From positions 1-52,825 of the forward strand of contig CALUPF010000029.1 of NCBI GenBank assembly GCA_944322545.1: DNA of 52,825 bases, given 5' to 3'. Source of the stretch: Candidatus Gastranaerophilales bacterium (GTDB lineage Bacteria > Cyanobacteriota > Vampirovibrionia > Gastranaerophilales > Gastranaerophilaceae). Shown in pieces: positions 43,057-51,274 of this stretch (within the stretch, counting starts at the first letter, position 1; the number at the start of each line of letters is the position of its first letter). Below the pieces are notes generated by a model. That model was not told where the DNA came from and searched no databases. It saw nothing but the letters and a program-made list of their open reading frames with translations. The translations under genes were made by a program, and so were the position numbers.

Positions 43057-43088
43057 GGCAATTTTTATATACTATTTTACTTTATATA
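43057..43088 (+). promoter_or_regulatory. GGCAATT-N14-TACTTTATATA motif, copy 3
   Basis: GGCAATT (43057-43063), 14 bases, TACTTTATATA (43078-43088), then AGAGATAAA at 43095. It is the best-placed copy because it leads into a real gene at 43120 with a leader of about 25 nt and a Shine-Dalgarno AGAGGAA. Confidence 0.6.
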
Positions 43089-43119
43089 TATACGAGAGAT
43101 AAATAAGAGGAAATAGAAA

Positions 43120-43515
43120 ATGGGATTCGCAGTTGCACAATTAACTACATTACACGTACAAGATGTAAAAGCTGACTTAGAATATCAATTAACATTAATA
43201 ACTAACAGCATCCAAAGATTGTCAATGCAATCTCAAGCAATTGTTGAAGAACAAGCTAGAGCTGGTCAAATATATATGGCAAACCATACAGATGAAGAAG
43301 GCGTTGTTGATACAAGCGCTATCGAATATGTTAACAGCTCAGCATTTAACGCAAAATATCAAGCACAATTAAAACAAATTCAATTAAAAGAACAACAATT
43401 AGATGTACAAAAAAGACAAATTGAAACAAGACAACAAGAATACTCTGCTCAACAAGAAAGCTGGGAAAAAGTAGTTGATAAAAACGTATCAAAAATATTC
43501 CAATATGGTTCATAA
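43120..43515 (+). CDS. Small coiled-coil protein of unknown function
   Basis: A 131-residue protein without signal peptide. It is almost entirely helical: an N-terminal segment FAVAQLTTLHVQDVKADLEYQLTLITNSIQRLSMQSQAIVEEQ and a C-terminal coiled coil (AKYQAQLKQIQLKEQQLDVQKRQIETRQQEYSAQQESWEK). Gln makes up a large share. The N-terminal pattern resembles a family of small proteins I associate with Melainabacteria and Elusimicrobia, of unknown role; filament or secretion-apparatus components have similar two-helix layouts. Shine-Dalgarno AGAGGAA precedes the ATG. It is driven by the third GGCAATT-N14-TACTTTATATA motif and flanked by AGTATATACT palindromes. The next gene (43607) follows after 91 bp. 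Confidence 0.8.
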   Translation: MGFAVAQLTTLHVQDVKADLEYQLTLITNSIQRLSMQSQAIVEEQARAGQIYMANHTDEEGVVDTSAIEYVNSSAFNAKYQAQLKQIQLKEQQLDVQKRQIETRQQEYSAQQESWEKVVDKNVSKIFQYGS

Positions 43516-43606
43516 TCTAAACTGATATAAATAAACAAATTAACTAATAACAAAACTAAAAAACTAAGACTAAAAGCAAAACTAGACTAATAGAGAGAGA
43601 ACAAAA

Positions 43607-43795
43607 ATGAGCGTAAATACTAATCCATTTGCAAATTATACATTATCTATTGCAACACAATATGAAGATACAAAAGCAGCAATTCAAAAAGCACAAACTC
43701 CACCAAAAAGAAGAATGTACCGCAGCATGGACAAAATGTTGAGAGAATGCGTTTTTCTAGGAGCAACAAGATTTGGCACAAATTTCATAGCATAA
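43607..43795 (+). CDS. Small hypothetical protein with NPFA motif
   Basis: A 62-residue basic protein with no signal peptide: N-terminus NTNPFANYTLSIATQYEDTKAAIQ, then PPKRRMYRSMDKMLRECVFLGATRFGT. The NPFA-x-Y motif near the start recurs in the protein at 44322. The Shine-Dalgarno AGAGAGAGA sits 6-8 bases before the ATG. The leader shares a 14-mer (43578-43591) with the ORF-less unit at 8262-8275. It is probably transcribed with the 43120 gene and is followed by a strong terminator. Function unknown. Confidence 0.7.
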   Translation: MSVNTNPFANYTLSIATQYEDTKAAIQKAQTPPKRRMYRSMDKMLRECVFLGATRFGTNFIA

Positions 43796-43826
43796 AAAAG
43801 ATCACTTAATAAGTGATCTTTTTATT
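43794..43826. terminator. Bidirectional terminator
   Basis: AAAGATCACTT (43797-43807) pairs with AAGTGATCTTT (43811-43821) around an AATA-type loop, with A and T tails. It serves the 43120-43607 unit and convergent mini-RNase III. Confidence 0.9.
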
Positions 43827-44208
43827 TATCATAAATTATATGATCCTTGCTATCTATATAATCAGAAATTAGTTTAAAGATTTTCAAAAGTCTTTCTCTG
43901 TCATGCAAATGAAGGTAACCAATCATAACTTCAAAACCAGTTGCCAAACGATGCAACGCTTGATTAACTTTTCTTGATGATGATATTTGTATATTACGGC
44001 CCCTTCTTATTAAATCTTTTTCTTTTTCTGTAAGATGAGCATCTATTACATCTAATAGTTCACATTGAAAAGAAGCTCTAACTAAAGCCGTATTTATTTT
44101 ATGCATTTTAGAAAGATTTGAAGTGAGTAAAATCACCTTTTCTCTCACAAACACTTCATATACAGCATCTCCTAAATGAGCATAACATTTTAAATTCAAC
44201 TCTTCCAT
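43822..44208 (-). CDS. mrnC: Mini-ribonuclease III
   Basis: A 128-residue RNase III domain without a dsRNA-binding domain. In Bacillus and Cyanobacteria such enzymes mature 23S rRNA. Features are AHLGDAVYEVFVREKVI (the catalytic Asp helix), KMHKINTALVRASFQ, LTEKEKDLIRRGRNIQ, and the second acidic site in ALHRLATGFEVMIGYLHLHDRERL. The usual motif there is YRxATGFEALIGYLYL. No clear Shine-Dalgarno is seen before the ATG. It is convergent with the small-protein unit. Confidence 0.92.
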   Translation of the reverse strand: MEELNLKCYAHLGDAVYEVFVREKVILLTSNLSKMHKINTALVRASFQCELLDVIDAHLTEKEKDLIRRGRNIQISSSRKVNQALHRLATGFEVMIGYLHLHDRERLLKIFKLISDYIDSKDHIIYDK

Positions 44209-44287
44209 AAATATGATTATAATGTGTGTCGGTAAAAAAACAAAATATTAAATTTTGTAAATTAATAAAAAAAACAGAGAACAAAAA

Positions 44288-44315
44288 TTGACCAACAAAA
44301 AATTGTTCTTATATA
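44288..44315 (+). promoter_or_regulatory. Sigma-70-like promoter, leaderless geometry
   Basis: TTGACC (44288-44293), a 16-base spacer and TATATA (44310-44315), then six bases to the ATG at 44322. No Shine-Dalgarno is present. The geometry equals that at 2629 and 14501. Confidence 0.5.
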
Positions 44316-44321
44316 TGAAAT

Positions 44322-44594
44322 ATGAGCAACAACATGATGATAAATCCTGCAAACTACTACAATCCGTTTGCTAAATACAATTACGTGAGTAAAACAAGAG
44401 GTGTCTACATACCTAAAGACACAGAACCCTTGTTAAAAGCACAAAGTTCTAATGAACAAAAATCTGCAAGCATTTACAGTGAGAACTACGATGCAGAAAC
44501 AGATATTATGCAAAGTCTCAATCAAGACTATTCTAATGTCGAACAAAAAGGAATCATAGGTTTTATAAGCAGATTTTTCAAAGAAGAACAATAG
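44322..44594 (+). CDS. Small hypothetical protein with NPFA motif
   Basis: A 90-residue protein without signal peptide. The N-terminus is Asn/Tyr-rich (NPANYYNPFAKYNYVSKTRGVYIPKDTEP) and shares NPFA-x-Y with the neighbour at 43607. The middle is polar and acidic, and the C-terminus is a short amphipathic helix (IIGFISRFFKEE). It has no cysteine. No Shine-Dalgarno precedes the ATG, and a promoter ends six bases upstream, suggesting a leaderless transcript. No terminator separates it from gyrA, which has its own promoter. Function unknown. Confidence 0.65.
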   Translation: MSNNMMINPANYYNPFAKYNYVSKTRGVYIPKDTEPLLKAQSSNEQKSASIYSENYDAETDIMQSLNQDYSNVEQKGIIGFISRFFKEEQ

Positions 44595-44615
44595 ACTCAC
44601 AATTTTATTAAAAAT

Positions 44616-44643
44616 TTGCACCACTCCTTGTTTATGCTAAAAT
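44616..44643 (+). promoter_or_regulatory. Sigma-70 promoter of gyrA
   Basis: TTGCAC (44616-44621), a 16-base spacer, extended -10 TG-C-TAAAAT (44635-44643). Confidence 0.6.
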
Positions 44644-44677
44644 TTAGCCATGGATATATAAAGTTAGGGGTGGAGAA

Positions 44678-47248
44678 TTGAGCCAACAAAATTTATTTGA
44701 GGACGGTAAAATTGTACCGGTTAATATAAGAGATGAAATGAAACGTTCTTACATAGACTACGCAATGTCTGTAATTGTAGGACGTGCATTACCAGACGTT
44801 AGAGATGGTCTAAAACCAGTTCACAGACGTATATTATTTGCAATGAATGAATTAGGAATGACACCAGATAAACCATTCAAAAAAAGTGCAAGAATCGTCG
44901 GTGAAGTTTTAGGTAAATATCACCCACACGGTGATACAGCTGTATATGAATCTTTAGTTCGTATGGCTCAAGATTTTTCAACTAGATATCAAACTATTGA
45001 CGGTCATGGTAACTTCGGTTCTGTTGACGGTGACTCTGCTGCTGCAATGCGTTATACAGAAGCAAGAATGCATAAAATAACACAATCAATGCTTGCTGAC
45101 ATAGATTGTGAAACAGTTGATTTCACTCCAAACTTTGATGGTTCATTAGAAGAGCCATCTGTTCTTCCTGTTAGATTGCCAATGTTACTGCTAAACGGTG
45201 TTTCTGGTATCGCTGTTGGTATGGCAACTAATATCCCACCACACAACCTTTGTGAAATAGTTGATGGTACAGTTGCTTTAATCGATAATCCAGAAATTAC
45301 AGTAGAAGGCTTGATGGAACACATCAAAGGACCAGATTTCCCAACAGCCGCTACTATTGTTGGACTATCAGACATAAAACAAGCTTATATGACAGGTCGT
45401 GGTTCTATAAAAATGAGAGCTGTTGCTCAATTTGAAGAAATTCCTGGAGGCGGCGGACGTCAAGGTAGAACTGCAATTATAGTTACTGAAATTCCTTATC
45501 AGGTTAACAAAGCATTACTTATCGAAAAAATTGCAGAACTCGTTAGAGACAAAAAAATCGAAGGTATCTCTGATCTTCGTGATGAATCAGACAGAGATGG
45601 TATGAGAATTGTAATTGAATTAAAACGTGATGCAAAACCTGAAGTTGTTAAAAACAATTTATTTAAATACACTCAACTAGCAACAACTTTCGGTGTAAAT
45701 ATGGTTGCTTTAGTTGGTAAACAACCAAGACTTCTAAATCTATATGAAGTGTTAAATGAATTTGTAGAACACAGGGTTGAAGTTGTTACAAGAAGAACGA
45801 TATTCTTCCTCAAAAAAGCTAAAATTAGAGCTCACATCTTAGAAGGTTTACTCATTGCATTAGGCAGCTTAGATGAAGTTATCGAATTAATCAAAAAATC
45901 CAAAACTACTGATGAAGCTAGAGTTGGATTAATGAGCAGATTTGGTCTTGATGTTGATCAAGCAAACGCAATTCTTGAAATGCAATTAAGACGTTTGACA
46001 GGATTGGAACAAGACAAGATTAAAGCTGAGTATGATGATTTGAAAAAGAAAATCGCTGAATATGAAGCTATTCTTGCTGACAGACAAAAAGTTCTTAACA
46101 TCATCAAGGAAGAATTGCTTGAAGACAAAGAAAAATATGGTGATGACAGAAGAACTCAAATTGTTCCAGAAGCTGATGAAATGACAATTGAGGACTTAAC
46201 ACCAAATGTACCTATGGCTGTATTCATCACAAGACAAGGATATCTAAAAAGAATTTCACTAGATACATTCGAACGTCAAAACAGAGCTACTAGAGGAAAA
46301 GGTGGCATCAAAACTAAAGAAGATGATGACGTAGATCAATTCTTTACGGCAATGATGCATGATAAAGTTTTATTCTTCTCTTCTAAGGGAACTGTTTACA
46401 GCTTGAATGTATACGAATTCCCAGAAGGCGGAAGACAAGCAAAAGGTTTACCTATTATAAATGTATTGCCTCTTGAACAAGATGAACAAATCACTGCAGT
46501 TGTTCCAGTTAGTGACTTCAAGTCAGCATCTAACCTAATTATGTTGACTCAAAAAGGTTATATTAAAAGAATCTCGCTTGATAACTTCGAAAGCATCAGA
46601 AAAAGCGGCATAATTGCAATAGGCTTAGAAGATGGTGATACACTATGCTGGGTAAAACAAGCTAGGGATAATGATGAAGTTATCATTGGTACTTCTTGTG
46701 GTATGGCTATTAGATTCCCAATAGCTGACTTAAGACCATTAGGAAGAAGTGCAAGAGGTGTAAACTCAATGAAATTGAGAAGCGCTGACAGCATCATCGG
46801 TTGTGATATCGTACCAAGAGACTATGATGCAGACTTATTAGTTGTGACATCTGACGGTTTTGGAAAACGTTCAAAACTCTCTGAATTTAGACCTCAAAAC
46901 AGAGGTGGAATTGGTTTGATTGCAACTAAATTTAAATCTTCGTCATCAAGACTTGTTGCGTTAACAATCGTTGAAGAAAAAGATGAAATTATGGTTGTAA
47001 CACAAAATGGCGTTGTTTCTAGAATCAAAGCAGATTGCATCTCAAGACAAGGAAGACCTGCAACAGGTGTAAGAATTCAAAACCTATCTGAAGGAGATAT
47101 GGTCTGCACAGTTAATAAGATAGTTGATCCTGATTCAGACGAAGAAAATATTGAAAATAATAATTCTGAATCATCAACTAACTCTTCACAAACAGATTCA
47201 TCAGTGCAACAAAGTATGCTTGATGGAATAACTCCTGAAGAAAACTAA
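44678..47248 (+). CDS. gyrA: DNA gyrase subunit A
   Basis: GyrA is the DNA-cleaving and rejoining subunit of gyrase, which introduces negative supercoils. It is 856 residues. The N-terminal breakage domain has [32 protein letters not shown] and the quinolone-region helix [19 protein letters not shown]. The catalytic Tyr is in [10 protein letters not shown]. The C-terminal beta-pinwheel holds six repeats (such as [16 protein letters not shown] and [16 protein letters not shown]), with the GyrA-box-like RQAKGLP. The last 45 residues are acidic and Ser/Asn-rich. The start is TTG 44678 with Shine-Dalgarno GGGTGGAGA. gyrB is not adjacent. Confidence 0.96.
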   Translation: MSQQNLFEDGKIVPVNIRDEMKRSYIDYAMSVIVGRALPDVRDGLKPVHRRILFAMNELGMTPDKPFKKSARIVGEVLGKYHPHGDTAVYESLVRMAQDFSTRYQTIDGHGNFGSVDGDSAAAMRYTEARMHKITQSMLADIDCETVDFTPNFDGSLEEPSVLPVRLPMLLLNGVSGIAVGMATNIPPHNLCEIVDGTVALIDNPEITVEGLMEHIKGPDFPTAATIVGLSDIKQAYMTGRGSIKMRAVAQFEEIPGGGGRQGRTAIIVTEIPYQVNKALLIEKIAELVRDKKIEGISDLRDESDRDGMRIVIELKRDAKPEVVKNNLFKYTQLATTFGVNMVALVGKQPRLLNLYEVLNEFVEHRVEVVTRRTIFFLKKAKIRAHILEGLLIALGSLDEVIELIKKSKTTDEARVGLMSRFGLDVDQANAILEMQLRRLTGLEQDKIKAEYDDLKKKIAEYEAILADRQKVLNIIKEELLEDKEKYGDDRRTQIVPEADEMTIEDLTPNVPMAVFITRQGYLKRISLDTFERQNRATRGKGGIKTKEDDDVDQFFTAMMHDKVLFFSSKGTVYSLNVYEFPEGGRQAKGLPIINVLPLEQDEQITAVVPVSDFKSASNLIMLTQKGYIKRISLDNFESIRKSGIIAIGLEDGDTLCWVKQARDNDEVIIGTSCGMAIRFPIADLRPLGRSARGVNSMKLRSADSIIGCDIVPRDYDADLLVVTSDGFGKRSKLSEFRPQNRGGIGLIATKFKSSSSRLVALTIVEEKDEIMVVTQNGVVSRIKADCISRQGRPATGVRIQNLSEGDMVCTVNKIVDPDSDEENIENNNSESSTNSSQTDSSVQQSMLDGITPEEN

Positions 47249-47270
47249 ATTAAGTTCTAAATAAAGAAAT

Positions 47271-47303
47271 AAAAGCCCTGTATTAAGATACAAGGCTTTT
47301 TAT
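47271..47303 (+). terminator. Rho-independent terminator of gyrA
   Basis: AAAAGCC-TGTAT pairs with ATACA-GGCTTTT around a TAAG loop with one bulge each side, then a T tail. Confidence 0.85.
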
Positions 47304-47373
47304 TTTGCTTTACTATTTATTATGTTTTTAAGAAAATATATTTGTACGGATGATGAAAGATACGAGGTGTATT

Positions 47374-48579
47374 ATGAAAAAATCAGTTCACGATTTAGGT
47401 GACATCAAAGGTAAAAGAGCTCTTGTCCGTGTTGACGTAAATGTTCCTATGGACGAAAACAAAAACGTTACAGATGATACAAGAATACAAGCTATTTTGC
47501 CAACAGTTAAATTTTTAAAAGATAAAGGTGCAAAAATTATTCTTATGGCTCACCTTGGCAGACCTAAAGGAGAATGGAAAGTTGAAGAATTCTCTCTAGA
47601 ACCTGTTGCAAAATACTTATCAAAAGTTTTAGGTGAAGATGTTTTATTTGTTAAATCACCAGTTGGTGAAGGTGCAGATAAAGAATTAGAATCTTTAAAA
47701 GACGGCCAAGTTGCATTGTTAGAAAACATCCGTTTCTACAAAGCTGAAGAAGCAAAAGATGATGACATGACATTTGCAAATGAATTAGCAAAACTTGGTG
47801 ATTTCTATGTAAATGACGCTTTTGGTGCAGCTCACAGAAACCACACATCAAAAGCAAAATTAGCTAAAGTTTTAAAACCTGCTGTATCAGGCTTGTTAAT
47901 GGAAAAAGAAATCAGATGCTTATCTCAAGCATTAGACAATCCTGTAAGACCATTCACTGCAGTTGTTGGTGGTGCTAAAGTTTCTTCTAAAATTGGTGTT
48001 TTAGAAAACTTAATTGACAAAGTTGATAACCTAATCATCGGTGGTGGTATGGCATATACATTCATTAAAGCTAACGGTGGTAAAATTGGTAACTCAATTT
48101 GTGAAGATGACCAAATGGATGTAGCTAAAGCTATTGAGAAAAAAGCTGCTGACAAAGGTGTAAAAATCGTTATGGCAACTGATGTATTAGCTGCTGATGA
48201 TTTCTCAGGAAAAGGCACTAACAAAATCACTCCTGTTGATCAAATTCCTGATGGATTTGAAGGTGTAGATGCTGGTCCTGAAACACAAAAAGCTTTTGCT
48301 GATGTAATTAAAGCATCAAAAACTATTTTGATGAACGGACCTGTTGGTGCCTTTGAAAACCCAGTATTCGCAGAAGGTACAAAAGCTGTTTTAAAAGCTA
48401 TCGTAGAAGCTACTAAAAATGGTGCAGTTTCTGTAATCGGTGGTGGCGACTCTGTTTCTGCTGCGAAACAATTCTGCAAAGCTGAAGACTTCACTCACGT
48501 ATCTACTGGTGGTGGCGCTTCATTAGAATTTATCGAAGGAAAAGTTCTTCCTGGCGTTGCCGCATTAGACGATAAGTAA
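47374..48579 (+). CDS. pgk: Phosphoglycerate kinase
   Basis: Pgk transfers phosphate between 1,3-bisphosphoglycerate and ADP in glycolysis. The 401 residues include KRALVRVDVNVPMDENKNVTDDTRI at the N-terminus, MAHLGRPKGE, LLENIRFY, NDAFGAAHRNHTS, VVGGAKVSSKIGVLENL, GGGMAYTFIKA, the MNGPVGAFENPVFAEGT hinge and VIGGGDSVSAAKQF with STGGGASLEFIEG at the end. The start is ATG 47374 (MKKSVHDLGDIKGK), preceded by GAGGTG; the ATG at 47350 adds eight unlikely residues. It is monocistronic, with its own terminator. Confidence 0.97.
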   Translation: MKKSVHDLGDIKGKRALVRVDVNVPMDENKNVTDDTRIQAILPTVKFLKDKGAKIILMAHLGRPKGEWKVEEFSLEPVAKYLSKVLGEDVLFVKSPVGEGADKELESLKDGQVALLENIRFYKAEEAKDDDMTFANELAKLGDFYVNDAFGAAHRNHTSKAKLAKVLKPAVSGLLMEKEIRCLSQALDNPVRPFTAVVGGAKVSSKIGVLENLIDKVDNLIIGGGMAYTFIKANGGKIGNSICEDDQMDVAKAIEKKAADKGVKIVMATDVLAADDFSGKGTNKITPVDQIPDGFEGVDAGPETQKAFADVIKASKTILMNGPVGAFENPVFAEGTKAVLKAIVEATKNGAVSVIGGGDSVSAAKQFCKAEDFTHVSTGGGASLEFIEGKVLPGVAALDDK

Positions 48580-48599
48580 GAAATAGCTTTCTTAATAAT

Positions 48600-48636
48600 A
48601 AAAAGGATTGGATTTTAGTTTCCAATCCTTTTTTGT
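48600..48636 (+). terminator. Rho-independent terminator of pgk
   Basis: AAAAAGGATTGGA pairs with TCCAATCCTTTTT across a TTTTAGTT loop, with six T at the end. Confidence 0.9.
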
Positions 48637-48675
48637 TATTATTAAACTGTAAAATTAATAGGGATGAGTTGACAG

Positions 48676-49896
48676 ATGAACAAGATTATTGAACAAGCCG
48701 AAGAAAAAGTACAAGAATATTTTAAACATATTGATAAAATTAAAGAATTCAATCAGAAAAAGGTATTAGAAGCATTTAGAAAAAATAAAATAGGTCTTGA
48801 ACATTTCGCAACAGTTAGCGGATATGGTCACGATGATTTAGGAAGAGAAGTTTTAGACAAAACGTTTGCTGACGTATTCAACACTGAAGCAGCAATTGTC
48901 AGAAATCACTTTGTATCAGGCACACATGCGATAGCCTGCGCATTGTTCGGAAATCTTAGATATGGAGAAAAACTTGTCTCTGTTGTAGGAACACCATATG
49001 ACACAATGGAAGAAGTTATTGGAACAAGAGGCAATTATAGAGCTTCTCTTATGGGACATGGCGTAAAATACGAAGAAATACCACTTGTAAATAACCAAGA
49101 TGTTGATTTTGAAAAACTTGAACAAACAATTGATAAATCAGTTAATATGGTTACAATCCAACGCTCAAGAGGCTATTCAACAAGAAAATCTTTAAATATC
49201 GAAACAACAAAAAAAGTTATTGATATTGTTAAATCAAAAAATCCTGATTGCATTTGCTTTATTGATAACTGCTACTGTGAATTTGTTGAAGAAAAAGAAC
49301 CACTAGAAATTGGAGCAGATATAATTGCAGGTTCATTAATCAAAAATCCTGGTGGTGGTATAGTTGAAACAGGCGGTTACATCGCAGGTAAAAAAGAATT
49401 TGTAGAACAAGCTGCTTACAGATTAACAGCTCCTGGTATTGGAACAGAAGGTGGTGCAATGCTAAATCAAACAAGACTTATTTTCCAAGGTCTTTTTATG
49501 GCACCATCAATTGTTTCTGAAGCAATAAAAGGTGCAGTTTTAGCATCTCAAGTTTTCGAAGATATTGGTTTTATCTCTACGCCAAAACCATTTGAACCAA
49601 GAACAGATTTAATTCAAACAATTGAATTTGGCAAACCCGAGCCTTTGTTAGCTTTTTGTAAAGCATTACAACATAACTCACCAATTGAATCTTACCTCAC
49701 ACCAGTACCAGATGAAGTTCCAGGTTATGAAGACAAATTGATTATGGCTGGTGGAAGCTTTATTGAAGGCTCAACTATTGAATTATCAGCTGATGGACCA
49801 TTAAGAGCACCATATGCTGCATATATGCAAGGTGGGCTAAATTATGCACACGTAAAAATTGCACTTGACGGAGTTTTAAAGGAATTAGGATTGTAA
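48676..49896 (+). CDS. Alum_res / methionine gamma-lyase-related PLP enzyme
   Basis: A 406-residue PLP enzyme of the Alum_res (aluminium resistance, PF06838) family, related to cystathionine and methionine gamma-lyases. Markers are FATVSGYGHDDLGREVLDKTFADVF, VRNHFVSGTHAIACALFGNLR, the VTIQRSRGYSTR stretch, CFIDNCYCEFVEEKEP with the Asp that contacts PLP, and GSLIKNPGGGIVETGGYIAGK with the Schiff-base Lys. The substrate is not established; a C-S lyase activity is a reasonable guess. No strong Shine-Dalgarno is seen (GGGATGAG lies about 7 bases before the ATG). It has its own terminator. Confidence 0.92.
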   Translation: MNKIIEQAEEKVQEYFKHIDKIKEFNQKKVLEAFRKNKIGLEHFATVSGYGHDDLGREVLDKTFADVFNTEAAIVRNHFVSGTHAIACALFGNLRYGEKLVSVVGTPYDTMEEVIGTRGNYRASLMGHGVKYEEIPLVNNQDVDFEKLEQTIDKSVNMVTIQRSRGYSTRKSLNIETTKKVIDIVKSKNPDCICFIDNCYCEFVEEKEPLEIGADIIAGSLIKNPGGGIVETGGYIAGKKEFVEQAAYRLTAPGIGTEGGAMLNQTRLIFQGLFMAPSIVSEAIKGAVLASQVFEDIGFISTPKPFEPRTDLIQTIEFGKPEPLLAFCKALQHNSPIESYLTPVPDEVPGYEDKLIMAGGSFIEGSTIELSADGPLRAPYAAYMQGGLNYAHVKIALDGVLKELGL

Positions 49897-49932
49897 AAAA
49901 ATGAGCCTTTTTAAGGCTCATTTTTTTTATTT
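49896..49932. terminator. Bidirectional terminator
   Basis: AAATGAGCCTT pairs with AAGGCTCATTT with T and A runs on both flanks. It lies between the Alum_res gene and the convergent Skp-like gene. Confidence 0.9.
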
Positions 49933-49941
49933 TATAAACCT

Positions 49942-50382
49942 TTACTTACCAGCATTAAGTGTTTTGATAATGCTATCTGAAATATCAACAGCACCATACA
50001 ATGTATTGTTGCTAGTTAAAATCAAAGCATAAACACCTTTTTTGCCTTCAGCATTGATAGCTTTTTTAACGTCAGACTCAAGACCTTTCAAAGCATCAAT
50101 CTTGCTCTTTTGGAGTTTGTCCATTTTTGATTTTAGTTCTTTGCTATATTTTTCTTCTAATTTCTTTCTTTCTGCATCTGTAGTAGCAGCAACTACACTT
50201 TTTTGTGCATCTACGATAAACACTCTAATATCAGCTTCTTGTTTTTGAATTTGTTGATTAATTACAGCTGTTTTTTTATAACCTTTTAAAACTTTATCTA
50301 TATCAACTGAAGCATATTTATCTGCAGCAAAAGCTGGAGTAGTCAATGCAAATAATGCTAATAAAGTTAAAAATTTTTTCAT
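49942..50382 (-). CDS. OmpH/Skp-like periplasmic chaperone
   Basis: A 146-residue exported protein with a signal peptide (KKFLTLLALFALTTPAFA, cleavage near residue 19). The mature part shows the OmpH/Skp pattern: an N-terminal beta strand (KYASVDIDKVLKGY), long helical arms (KKTAVINQQIQKQEADIRVFIVDAQKS...RKKLEEKYSKELKSKMDKLQKSKIDALKG) and a C-terminal beta-rich part (GVYALILTSNNTLYGAVDISDSIIKTLN). Skp chaperones unfolded outer-membrane proteins across the periplasm, so an outer membrane is implied. Shine-Dalgarno GAGAG precedes the ATG. Confidence 0.88.
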   Translation of the reverse strand: MKKFLTLLALFALTTPAFAADKYASVDIDKVLKGYKKTAVINQQIQKQEADIRVFIVDAQKSVVAATTDAERKKLEEKYSKELKSKMDKLQKSKIDALKGLESDVKKAINAEGKKGVYALILTSNNTLYGAVDISDSIIKTLNAGK

Positions 50383-50450
50383 AAATTCTCTCTTTTCTTT
50401 TCAAACAATAATCACAAATTAGAATACCATAATTTTCAATAATAGTAAAC

Positions 50451-50482
50451 AAATAGAACTGATAAGACTACCAGTTCTATTT
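50451..50482 (-). terminator. Hairpin after coiled-coil secreted gene
   Basis: An 11-bp perfect stem AAATAGAACTG/CAGTTCTATTT (50451-50461 and 50472-50482) lies ten bases after the stop of the minus-strand gene at 50493. The T-tail is interrupted (TTTGTTTACT), so termination may be partial. Confidence 0.65.
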
Positions 50483-50492
50483 ATCTTTACAA

Positions 50493-50819
50493 TTAGTATT
50501 TAAAAGAATCTTTTAAATTTTTAATAGCATCTTTTCTTTGCTCTTGTTTCTTTTTGTATGCGTCTTTTTTAGCTTGTTGTTGCTTTTTATATTCTTCTTG
50601 TTTCTTTTTCATAGCAGCTTTATCAGCTTCTCTTTTCTTTTGAGCAGCTTCTTGCTGTTTTTGCATTTCGTTTATTTTCGCATCTTGTTTTTTAATCGCA
50701 GCGTCTCTTTTAGCTTGATAATCTTTTAGAAAATTTGAAGAATTTGAAGCAGCAAAAGACATGCCTGCACTCATCATAAACACAGCAGCTAATAATACAG
50801 TTGATAATTTTTTCATCAT
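50493..50819 (-). CDS. Secreted Lys/Gln/Ala-rich coiled-coil protein
   Basis: A 108-residue exported protein. The signal peptide is residues 1-23 (KKLSTVLLAAVFMMSAGMSFAA). The mature 85 residues are a single highly charged helix made of K, Q, A and E heptads (KRDAAIKKQDAKINEMQKQQEAAQKKREADKAAMKKKQEEYKKQQQ). It is strongly basic. I recognise no family; periplasmic or surface coiled coil is the plain description. Two adjacent ATGs (50819, 50816) follow a GGAGG. A good promoter lies directly upstream at 50845-50872. Confidence 0.8.
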   Translation of the reverse strand: MMKKLSTVLLAAVFMMSAGMSFAASNSSNFLKDYQAKRDAAIKKQDAKINEMQKQQEAAQKKREADKAAMKKKQEEYKKQQQAKKDAYKKKQEQRKDAIKNLKDSFKY

Positions 50820-50844
50820 ATAACCTCCGTTTCTTTCGGATTAG

Positions 50845-50872
50845 ATTATATCACATTATAAAGTCTTATCAA
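50845..50872 (-). promoter_or_regulatory. Sigma-70 promoter
   Basis: On the minus strand TTGATA (50872-50867), a 16-base spacer and TATAAT (50850-50845). It drives the secreted coiled-coil gene. The -35 begins one base after the stop codon of the gene at 50874. Confidence 0.65.
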
Positions 50873-50873
50873 C

Positions 50874-51044
50874 CTATAAATCTTCTGGGATATAAAAGTC
50901 TTTTTGGTCTAATTTTTCTCTTATTTCACCATATGTTTCAGACTCACAAGCAACAGATTGATACTCTTTTATTAAAGAAATAATATCATCCGTTGAAACT
51001 CTTATAATTCTTCGCCCATGAAGATTTTCAACAATAGTTGCCAT
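50874..51044 (-). CDS. 56-residue hypothetical protein
   Basis: A short acidic cytosolic protein: MATIVENLHGRRIIRVSTDDII, then SLIKEYQSVACESETYGEIREKL and a FYIPEDL end. The start is set at ATG 51044 because GGAGG lies eight bases upstream; the longer frame to 51116 runs through that site. The beta-then-helix layout recalls small swapped-hairpin or antitoxin-like proteins and short proteins I associate with Cyanobacteria, but I cannot name a family. It is divergent from the radical-SAM-like gene at 51275, and its stop adjoins the promoter of the next minus-strand gene. Confidence 0.65.
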   Translation of the reverse strand: MATIVENLHGRRIIRVSTDDIISLIKEYQSVACESETYGEIREKLDQKDFYIPEDL

Positions 51045-51274
51045 TTTACTATCCTCCATTTGTTTACAAGTAAAGTTCTTGTCGAACCAAAAGGAAGCAA
51101 ACTTTAGAGAAATCATTGATATTGATTAGACAAGACTATTATAGTTTGAAATAAAAGAAGAATAATTCACTTATAGATAAAAGAATAGATTATTTATATA
51201 CAACTGTACTATTTATAAACATTAAAATTATTTCTAAAATCTATACAAAGATAAAAAACGGAGGAATGGTACTG

